Origin: Palsa-504 sp963789225
GTDB lineage: Bacteria; Actinomycetota; Actinomycetes; Streptosporangiales; Streptosporangiaceae
Direction: 5' to 3'
DNA length: 64,000 bases
Assembly (NCBI GenBank): GCA_963789225.1
Contig: CAWBKD010000015.1
Location: 310,001-374,000, forward strand
Every line of letters begins with the position of its first letter. Position 1 is the first letter of the stretch. Made by a program: the position numbers and the translations under genes. Below the pieces are notes generated by a model. That model made no database searches and was not told where the DNA came from. It saw only the letters and a list, made by a program, of their open reading frames with translations. This document shows, piece by piece, positions 34,992-41,285 of this stretch.

Positions 34992-36455
34992 TTACTCGTC
35001 GGCGATGATCGAGCCGACCCGGTCGCCCAGGCCCGGGTCGCGTCTGACCAGCCAGATGGAGTAGATGATGGACACCACGATGACGGCCGCCCCGGCGTAG
35101 GGGAACCAGTCGTACGGGTTGGGCTGCGGCGGCTTGCAGAGGTAGTAGACAGGGACGGCGATGGCGGCCATGCCCAGCACCGGCAGCACCGCGTGCTTGA
35201 TGACGTTGAACTCGGTCGGGCGGTACTTCCGGTAGTAGAACGGCAGGGCCAGGTTGGCCAGGAAGTACACGACCAGGATCAGGAGCGTGCCCATCGTGCC
35301 GGACTCGTCGAAGAAGTTCAGCGCGCTCAGGCTGTTGCCGTGCCCGCCGGCCCAGTGGCCGATGGCCCAGCCCAGGACGATCGCCGAGGCCACGGCGACG
35401 AAGACGATGATGGCCCAGACCGGCGTCCGGCGTCGCGGGTGCACGTACCCGATGAAGCGCGGCAGCAGGCCCTCGCGGCCGGCGTTGAAGATCAGCCGGC
35501 ACTGCGAGTTCACCGCGGCGATGAGCACGCCGAGGGTAGAGGTCAGACCCGCGAAGTAGGCGATGAGGGCCAGCCAGGCCACCACGCCGTGAGCAGCCGT
35601 GATGAACGGGATGAGCGGGGTCGTGAGCGCCGTCACGTTGTCGCGGAAGGCGCTGACGGTGGCGTAGGCGAGCAGGAGGTACGTGACCGCCATGATCGCG
35701 ATGGACAGGAACACGGCTCTGGGCACGTTGCGCCGGGGGTTGTTGGTTTCCTCGGCCAGCGCCGCGGAGTTTTCCCAGCCGATGAACAGGTAAATGGCCA
35801 GCGGGAAGCCCGCGGCTGCGCCGCCGAAGCCGCCAGTGAAGTGGTGTGGGTCGAACGGCGCGCTGGACAGGTGGCCGCCGTTCTTGATCAGCACGGCCAC
35901 GGATACCACGACCAGCACCAGCATCTCGAAGCCGAAGAAGAGGCCGGCCAGCTTGGTCGACACTCCCACGCCGCGGAACATCATGAACATGGCGCCGGCG
36001 GTGAAGGCGGCGGAGAAGATGATCCACGGGATGCTCACCTTGAAGTAGTACTGCAGCATGATCGACAGGAACCCGCCGGAGATGACCAGCACCGACGAGA
36101 TAGCGATGATGTAGCCGACCCCGCACAGCAACGCGGTGGTCACCGCACTCCGGCCGCCGAACGTCTTGCCGACGAAGGTGATGAAACCACCGGTCGACGG
36201 CTGGGCGCGGGAGAACTGCGACAGCGTGTTGCCGAGCAGGGCGATGGCGACGATGGCGCCAATGATCGTTAGCGGGGCGGCGATGCCCGCCGTGAACACG
36301 ATCAGGCCGAAGCTAAAGTAGAAGCTGTACGCCGGGCCAATGTTGGCCATCGTCGACGCGGAGATGTCGATTAGCCGCAGGGCCCCGCGGTGCAGCCGTT
36401 CCGGGGACTCTGGCGCCTTCGTTTCCGTGAACGGAACGTGTGCCGCTTCGCTCAT
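34992..36455 (-). CDS. APC-family amino acid/amine permease
   Basis: 487 residues with about 12 hydrophobic helices. The start (LRLIDISASTMANIGPAYSF) has the typical first-helix motif. The conserved EETNNPRRNVPRAVFLS follows helix 6 or so, and NAGREGLLPRFIGYVHPRRR lies in the loop after helix 8. The ATG at 36455 is followed 94 bp after the gene's end by the amine oxidase gene. This pairing suggests uptake of an amine followed by its oxidation. A LacI-type palindrome lies 156 bp upstream. Confidence 0.92.
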   Translation of the reverse strand: MSEAAHVPFTETKAPESPERLHRGALRLIDISASTMANIGPAYSFYFSFGLIVFTAGIAAPLTIIGAIVAIALLGNTLSQFSRAQPSTGGFITFVGKTFGGRSAVTTALLCGVGYIIAISSVLVISGGFLSIMLQYYFKVSIPWIIFSAAFTAGAMFMMFRGVGVSTKLAGLFFGFEMLVLVVVSVAVLIKNGGHLSSAPFDPHHFTGGFGGAAAGFPLAIYLFIGWENSAALAEETNNPRRNVPRAVFLSIAIMAVTYLLLAYATVSAFRDNVTALTTPLIPFITAAHGVVAWLALIAYFAGLTSTLGVLIAAVNSQCRLIFNAGREGLLPRFIGYVHPRRRTPVWAIIVFVAVASAIVLGWAIGHWAGGHGNSLSALNFFDESGTMGTLLILVVYFLANLALPFYYRKYRPTEFNVIKHAVLPVLGMAAIAVPVYYLCKPPQPNPYDWFPYAGAAVIVVSIIYSIWLVRRDPGLGDRVGSIIADE

Positions 36456-36610
36456 TGCTCACTCCCTCGAGGGGCTGGCTTGGGCCGTTTGATTGTGCGA
36501 TTTAGTACGGATCATGCGCGGGACCGGTCATGACGGTCAACCATCGGCGCAGGCCTCCCACATGGTGAGTCCACCGACGAGCCTCGACGCAGCGTTATTC
36601 TCCCCTTGCT

Positions 36611-36624
36611 GGCAAGCGCTTTCC
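36611..36624. promoter_or_regulatory. LacI-type operator-like palindrome upstream of the APC permease
   Basis: GGCAAGCGCTTTCC is an imperfect palindrome (one mismatched pair) with the CG-centred AAGCGCTT core common to LacI/GalR operators in actinobacteria. It sits 156 bp upstream of the permease ATG and resembles the palindrome at 37951-37964 beside the lacI-family gene. Confidence 0.55.
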
Positions 36625-36690
36625 AATTGAGCGAAACGTACCTGATGGGTGACTGGCGCCGCAAGGGTCGCTTGGGGCTTGGGTTTCCCG

Positions 36691-36778
36691 GGTGCGGGAC
36701 GGGGCTTTTAGGCGGGGCTTTTAGGCGGGCGGGTGCGGGACGGGGCTTTTAGGCGGGCGGGTGCGGGACGGTGCTGTC
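36691..36778 (+). repeat. 28-bp tandem repeat spanning the lacI-family 3' end
   Basis: The unit begins GGTGCGGGACGGGGCTTTTA and recurs at about 36691, 36732 and 36760 (the last copy degenerate). An extra GGGCTTTTAGGCG lies in the first interval. The stop codon of the lacI-family gene lies in the middle copy, so the duplication copies the end of the coding region. Confidence 0.85.
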
Positions 36779-37897
36779 TCGCAGGATGACCTCGCCGGGG
36801 ACAGGGATGACGCGCGGGCGGTCCTGGCGCGGCCGGTCCTGGCGCGGCCGGTCCTGGCGCGGCCGGTCCTGGCGCGGGCGGTCCTGGTCGGGCCGGGTCG
36901 CACCAGTTGGCGTCGCACTGCTGGGCGCGGACAGGACGAGGTTCGCGGCCATCTCCCCCATCCGCTTGAGCGGCAGCCGGACGGTGGTCAGCGGCGGGTA
37001 GACGTCGCGGAGGGTGGCGATGTCGTCGAAGCCGGCCAGCGCGATGTCGGCCGGCACCTGCAGGCCGTCGGCTCTGAGCCGGGCGAGAGCGCCCAGCGCC
37101 ATGACGTCGGTGACCGCGAACACGCAGTTGGGCAGGGGGTCCCCCGCGGCCAGGATGGCGCTCATCGCCTCGTAGCCGCCGTCCCTGGTGAACGCGCCGT
37201 GGATGACCCGGGCCTGGTCAAGCCTGACCGACCAGGCCGCCAGCCCGGCGCGGAAGCCGTCCAGCCGGTCCCGCGCCGTCAGCAGGCCGCGCGGACCGGC
37301 CAGGACGGCGAAGCTACGGTGCCCGAGCGCCACCATCGCCCGGGCGAGGGCCTCGGCACCCGCGGCGTTCTCCGGCAGGATGGTGTCCACGCCGAGCAGG
37401 TCCTGGCCCACGCACACCGCCCGGCCGCCCGAACGGGTGAACGCGGCGATCTCTTCGCGTAGCGCGTCCCTGGCCTCGTCGTCGTCGGTACGGCTGCCGA
37501 TCAGGATCACTGCGCGCGCCCGCTGCGCGCGCATCAGCGCCACGTACTCGCGCTCGGCGGCTTCGGCGGCCGGGGTGCTCGACATGCAGACCAGTAGCTG
37601 CCTGGTGTCGGCCACCTCGATGAGGCCGGCCGCGATGGAGGAGAAGTACGGGTCGGCGATGTCGTGGACGACCACCCCGACCATCGTGCTCTGCCCGGTG
37701 GCAACGGCCCTGGCCTGGAGGTTCGCGGTGTAGCCGAGGTCCGCGACGGCTGTCCGGACGCGATCGGCGAGCCCTGGCCCGACTCGCCGGGAGCCCTCGT
37801 TGACCACCCGGGATGCAGTGGCCAGCGATACGCCTGCCTGGTCGGCGACGTCCTGCAGCGTCACCCGCGATCCGGGCCTGACGCGGTCCTGGCGCAC
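36749..37897 (-). CDS. LacI-family transcriptional regulator with pentapeptide repeats
   Basis: 382 residues. The N-terminal helix-turn-helix reads VTLQDVADQAGVSLATASRV, with the hinge LQARAVATGQSTMVGVVVHD. The periplasmic-binding-protein-like domain follows, with LAGFDDIATLRDVYPPLTTV near residue 300. Between that domain and the usual C-terminal strand (VIPVPGEVILRDST) the sequence carries an insertion of RPRQD repeats. The gene diverges from the oxidoreductase operon, and an operator-like palindrome lies in the shared promoter region. It most likely represses that operon until a sugar or polyol ligand binds. Confidence 0.92.
   Translation of the reverse strand: MRQDRVRPGSRVTLQDVADQAGVSLATASRVVNEGSRRVGPGLADRVRTAVADLGYTANLQARAVATGQSTMVGVVVHDIADPYFSSIAAGLIEVADTRQLLVCMSSTPAAEAAEREYVALMRAQRARAVILIGSRTDDDEARDALREEIAAFTRSGGRAVCVGQDLLGVDTILPENAAGAEALARAMVALGHRSFAVLAGPRGLLTARDRLDGFRAGLAAWSVRLDQARVIHGAFTRDGGYEAMSAILAAGDPLPNCVFAVTDVMALGALARLRADGLQVPADIALAGFDDIATLRDVYPPLTTVRLPLKRMGEMAANLVLSAPSSATPTGATRPDQDRPRQDRPRQDRPRQDRPRQDRPRVIPVPGEVILRDSTVPHPPA
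36812..36894 (+). repeat. 15-bp tandem repeat inside the lacI-family gene
   Basis: GGTCCTGGCGCGGCC-type units repeat about five times in frame and encode R-P-R-Q-D on the minus strand. The sequence on either side is normal LacI C-terminal coding, so the repeat is a late expansion. Confidence 0.93.
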
Positions 37898-37950
37898 CGA
37901 CCCTCCCGTTCGGGCTGGCTTGACCCGTTTCGCCGGGCCTGCCTAATCTG

Positions 37951-37964
37951 GGAAAGCACTTTCC
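37951..37964. promoter_or_regulatory. LacI-type operator in the divergent promoter region
   Basis: GGAAAGCACTTTCC has perfect 6-bp arms (GGAAAG/CTTTCC) around CA. It lies 54 bp upstream of the lacI-family start and 65 bp upstream of the oxidoreductase start, an ideal place for auto- and operon regulation. Confidence 0.7.
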
Positions 37965-38028
37965 AAAGCTCAGGCTCAGGTTAGCACCGTGCCTGTTAAC
38001 ACCGTGCCGGGGCGACCCGAAGGGCTGA

Positions 38029-39186
38029 ATGTTTATGACGCGCAAGGTCATCTCCGTCGCCCTGAACGGCGTCACCGGCCGGATGGGCTATCGGCAGCAC
38101 CTGGTGCGGTCCCTGCTCAGCATCCGGGAGCAGGGCGGCGTGCGGCTGGATGACGGTACGACCGTCTACCCCGAACCGATCCTGGTCGGGCGCAGCGAGG
38201 AACGGCTGCGGGCGATCGCTTCACGCCATGGGCTCGCGCGGTGGACCACCTCGCTGGACGAGGTGCTCGCCGACCCGTCGGTCGAGGTCTACTTTGATGC
38301 TTCTGTCACCGGCGCCCGCGAGGCGAGCTTGATGAGGGCGATCGAGGCGGGCAAGCACGTCTATACGGAGAAGCCGGTGGCCGAGTCGCTGGACGGGGCA
38401 CTCCGGCTGGCCAGGGCCGCGCAGGCCGCGGGCATCGTCCACGGCGTGGTGCACGACAAGCTCTTCCTGCCCGGCGTGATCAAGCTGCGGCGGCTGGTCA
38501 GCGGGGGGTTCTTCGGGCGGGTGCTGTCCGTCAGGCTGGAGTTCGGCTACTGGGTGTTCGAGGGCGACGCGATCCCCGCGCAGCGGCCTTCGTGGAACTA
38601 CCGGGCCGCCGACGGCGGCGGGATCGTGCTCGACATGTTCCCGCACTGGCAGTACCTGCTGACCGACCTGTTCGGGCCGGTCACCGCGCTGTACGCGCGG
38701 ACCGCGACGCACGTCCCGCGGCGGTGGGACGAGTCAGGCCGTCCGTACGACGCCACCGCGGACGATGCCGCGTACGCGGTGCTCGAGTTCGACGACGGCG
38801 CGTTCGCCTCCGTGAACTCGTCCTGGACGGTGCGGGTGAACCGGCGTGAACTGCTCGAGCTTCAGGTGGACGGCACGCACGGCAGCGCAGTAGCTGGCCT
38901 GCGCCACTGCGCGGTCCAGCACCGGGTGTCCACGCCGCTGCCCGTGTGGAACCCCGACCTGCCCGATCCCATCGACTACCAGTCGCAGTGGACCGACGTG
39001 CCCGACAACGTGACGTTCGACAACGGGTTCAAAGCTGAGTGGGAGTTGTTCCTGAAGAGCGCCGCCGAGGGCAGGCCGTTCACCTGGGACCTGGTCGAGG
39101 GGGCCAAGGGGGTCCAGCTGGCGGAGTTGGCGCTCCAGTCCTCGGCCGAGGGACGGCGGGTCGACGTCCCTGTGCTGGCGGTCTGA
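38029..39186 (+). CDS. Gfo/Idh/MocA-family oxidoreductase
   Basis: 385 residues. The NAD-binding fold begins RKVISVALNGVTGRMGYRQH, and EAGKHVYTEKPVAESLDGAL near residue 110 is the family's E-K-P motif with the catalytic Lys. The C-terminal domain includes DGGGIVLDMFPHWQYLLTDL with the conserved Asp and His. The enzyme probably oxidises a sugar or polyol derivative in the cytosol. ATG 38029 or 38035 can serve as start. It is the first gene of a four-gene operon: oxidoreductase, DUF993, TIM-barrel isomerase, amidohydrolase. Confidence 0.9.
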   Translation: MFMTRKVISVALNGVTGRMGYRQHLVRSLLSIREQGGVRLDDGTTVYPEPILVGRSEERLRAIASRHGLARWTTSLDEVLADPSVEVYFDASVTGAREASLMRAIEAGKHVYTEKPVAESLDGALRLARAAQAAGIVHGVVHDKLFLPGVIKLRRLVSGGFFGRVLSVRLEFGYWVFEGDAIPAQRPSWNYRAADGGGIVLDMFPHWQYLLTDLFGPVTALYARTATHVPRRWDESGRPYDATADDAAYAVLEFDDGAFASVNSSWTVRVNRRELLELQVDGTHGSAVAGLRHCAVQHRVSTPLPVWNPDLPDPIDYQSQWTDVPDNVTFDNGFKAEWELFLKSAAEGRPFTWDLVEGAKGVQLAELALQSSAEGRRVDVPVLAV

Positions 39187-39187
39187 G

Positions 39188-40324
39188 GTGGCCGCGCAGA
39201 TCCGGCTGCCGGGGCGGGACGGGCTTTGTGAGATTCCTTCGCCTGGCTGGGCCTCCCGCTACCCGCCGCCGACCTCGCGGCGGGTATACGCCGCCGCGCA
39301 CGTCGCCGCGCGTCCCGGGCCTGACGGTGAGGTCATCGACTGGGAGTCCACCATGGCGTTCCGCGATCACCTGTGGGCCCACGGGTTCGGTGTCGCCGAG
39401 GCGATGGATACCGCGCAGCGCGGTATGGGCTTGTCCTGGGAACAGGCTCGCGAGCTCATCGCGAGGTCGGCGGCCCGCGCGGCTGGCCGGCTGGTCTGCG
39501 GGGTGGGCACGGATCAGCTCGCGGACGGCGAGCGGCACCCGATCGCGCGGATTACCGGGGCTTATGCCTCGCAGCTTGGGTTCGTGCAGGCGACCGGGGC
39601 GGGTGTGATCCTGATGGCGAGCCGGGCGCTGGCGGCCAGCGCGCGCGGGGCGCGGGATTACCTCGAGGTGTACGGCGAGCTGCTGCGGCAGGCGCACCGG
39701 CCGGTGATCCTGCACTGGCTGGGCGAGGCCTTCGACCCTGCGCTGCGCGGTTACTGGGGCAGTGCGGACTTCGGCGGCGCAGCGGACACGGTGCTCGAGC
39801 TGATCGAGCGGGCGGGCGGCCAGGTCGAGGGGATCAAGCTCTCGGTGCTTGACGCGGAGCGTGAGGTGGCGCTGCGGCGCAGGCTGCCCGCCGGGGTCCG
39901 GCTCTATACGGGGGATGACTTCAACTATGCCGAGCTCATCCGGGGCGATGCGGTGGGGCACAGCGACGCGCTGCTGGGCGCGTTCGCGGCGATTACCGCC
40001 CCGGCCGCGGCGGCGCTGGCCGCGTTGGATCGCGGCGATGTGGCGGGGTACGAGGCGGCGATGGGGCCGACGGTGCCGCTCAGCAGGGTGATCTTCGAGG
40101 CGCCCACCTACCACTACAAGGTCGGCGTGGCGTTCCTGGCCTGGCTGAACGGCCTGCAGCCGTGGTTCGCGATGCTCGGCGGGTTGCAGCGGCGACGGCC
40201 TGCCCGGCACCTGACCCGGGTGTTCGAGCTCGCCGCGGCGGCGCGGGCGCTGGCCGACCCGGAGCTCGCGGCCGGGCGGATGGGCGAGCTGGCCGCCACG
40301 TTTGCCGGGCCGGAGCGGGTGTGA
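39188..40324 (+). CDS. DUF993 family, aldolase-like protein
   Basis: 378 residues, beginning 1 bp after the oxidoreductase stop. Conserved stretches are IDWESTMAFRDHLWAHGFGV, AEAMDTAQRGMGLSWEQARE, PVILHWLGEAFDPALRGYWG and GIKLSVLDAERE, the DUF993 pattern. DUF993 proteins are predicted TIM barrels related to dihydrodipicolinate synthase, and the Lys in G-I-K-L-S fits a Schiff-base position. Together with its neighbours it probably cleaves or rearranges a sugar-derived keto acid. The exact substrate is unknown. Confidence 0.88.
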   Translation: MAAQIRLPGRDGLCEIPSPGWASRYPPPTSRRVYAAAHVAARPGPDGEVIDWESTMAFRDHLWAHGFGVAEAMDTAQRGMGLSWEQARELIARSAARAAGRLVCGVGTDQLADGERHPIARITGAYASQLGFVQATGAGVILMASRALAASARGARDYLEVYGELLRQAHRPVILHWLGEAFDPALRGYWGSADFGGAADTVLELIERAGGQVEGIKLSVLDAEREVALRRRLPAGVRLYTGDDFNYAELIRGDAVGHSDALLGAFAAITAPAAAALAALDRGDVAGYEAAMGPTVPLSRVIFEAPTYHYKVGVAFLAWLNGLQPWFAMLGGLQRRRPARHLTRVFELAAAARALADPELAAGRMGELAATFAGPERV

Positions 40325-40410
40325 CCGGGCGGATGGGCGAGTTGGCCGGGGCCGGAGCGCGTGGGGTCGGGCCGATGGGTGAGCAGGCCGGGGCCGGAGC
40401 GCGTGTGAGC
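40272..40410 (+). repeat. Tandem duplication at the DUF993/isomerase junction
   Basis: Three adjacent copies of a segment of 40-55 bp, containing CGG(G/C)CGGATGGGCGAG and GCCGGGGCCGGAGCG, run through the 3' end of the DUF993 gene and the 5' end of the isomerase gene. Each copy carries a GTGxG-type potential start near its end (40321, 40405). Confidence 0.75.
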
Positions 40411-41232
40411 GGGGTTGGCCTGGAGCGGCTCTCGCTGAACCAGGCCACGGTCAAGCACCTCAGTCTGGGTGACGCTGCGGCGCTGTGCGTGCGGCACGGG
40501 ATCCCGGCCATCGGGGTGTGGCGGGACCGGGTGGCGGAGGTCGGTCTGGCCCAGGCCGCGGCGACGGTCCGCGCGGCCGGGCTGCACGTGTCCAGCCTGT
40601 GCCGAGGCGGGTTCTTCACCGCGGCCGACGCTGACGGCCGTCGGGCGGCTTGGGCGGACAACCAGGCGGCACTCGCCGAGGCGGCCGAACTCGGCGCGGA
40701 CACCCTGGTCCTGGTGTGCGGCGGCCTGGTTCCCTGCCGCCGGGACCTCGGGCTGGCCCGGCGTATGGTGGCCGACGCGATCGGGGACCTGGTGTCCGAG
40801 GCGCAGCGGCTGGGGGTCCGGCTCGGGATCGAGGCACTGCACCCGATGTTCTGCGCCGACCGGTCCGTCATCTCCTCGATCGGCGAGGCGGTGGACCTAG
40901 CCCTGCAGTTCCCCGCGGATGCGGTGGGCGTGGTGGTCGACACCTATAACGTCTGGTGGGACGCGCGACTGGCGGACGAGATCGCCCGCGCAGCGGGACG
41001 GATCGCCGGCTATCAGGTGGGCGACTGGGTGCTCCCGCTGCCGCAGGACACCCTGCTCGGCCGCGGCCACGTCGGCGACGGGGTGATCGACTTCCCGCCG
41101 ATCACGGCCGCGGTGACGGCGGCCGGGTACGCGGGGTACGTCGAGGTCGAGATCTTCAACGCCGGCGTCTGGGCCACGCCCGCAGACCAGACGGCGGCGA
41201 AGGTCCGGGAGCGGTTCGCCGCCGTCCTCTAG
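40321..41232 (+). CDS. Sugar phosphate isomerase/epimerase family (AP endonuclease 2-like TIM barrel)
   Basis: 303 residues from GTG 40321, which overlaps the DUF993 stop (GTGA). The true family part begins about residue 29 (GLERLSLNQATVKHLSLGDA), and the duplicated leader before it is not conserved in type. Metal-site motifs: GIEALHPMFCADRSVIS (Glu and His), VVVDTYNVWWDARL (Asp) and GYVEVEIFNAGVW (Glu). It probably interconverts a sugar intermediate in the pathway of this operon. GTG 40405 is an alternative start that would remove the repeat. Confidence 0.88.
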   Translation: MTGRMGELAGAGARGVGPMGEQAGAGARVSGVGLERLSLNQATVKHLSLGDAAALCVRHGIPAIGVWRDRVAEVGLAQAAATVRAAGLHVSSLCRGGFFTAADADGRRAAWADNQAALAEAAELGADTLVLVCGGLVPCRRDLGLARRMVADAIGDLVSEAQRLGVRLGIEALHPMFCADRSVISSIGEAVDLALQFPADAVGVVVDTYNVWWDARLADEIARAAGRIAGYQVGDWVLPLPQDTLLGRGHVGDGVIDFPPITAAVTAAGYAGYVEVEIFNAGVWATPADQTAAKVRERFAAVL

Positions 41233-41285
41233 TGCGGTTGAATCGGGTGGTGCACGTAGTGCGGTTGAATCGGGTGGTGCACGAT
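41232..41285 (+). repeat. 27-bp tandem repeat at the amidohydrolase start
   Basis: Two consecutive copies of GTGCGGTTGAATCGGGTGGT plus GCACG(TA/AT) occupy 41232-41258 and 41259-41285, and a further GTGCGG begins at 41286. Each copy adds nine codons (M-R-L-N-R-V-V-H-x) and an extra possible GTG start. Confidence 0.93.

Noticed and set aside
34959..36272. 437-codon plus-strand open frame
   Set aside because: Antisense shadow of the APC permease; composition is His/Gln/Arg-rich without any domain.
39080..40210. 376-codon minus-strand open frame
   Set aside because: Antisense to the DUF993 gene; low-complexity Arg/Pro composition.
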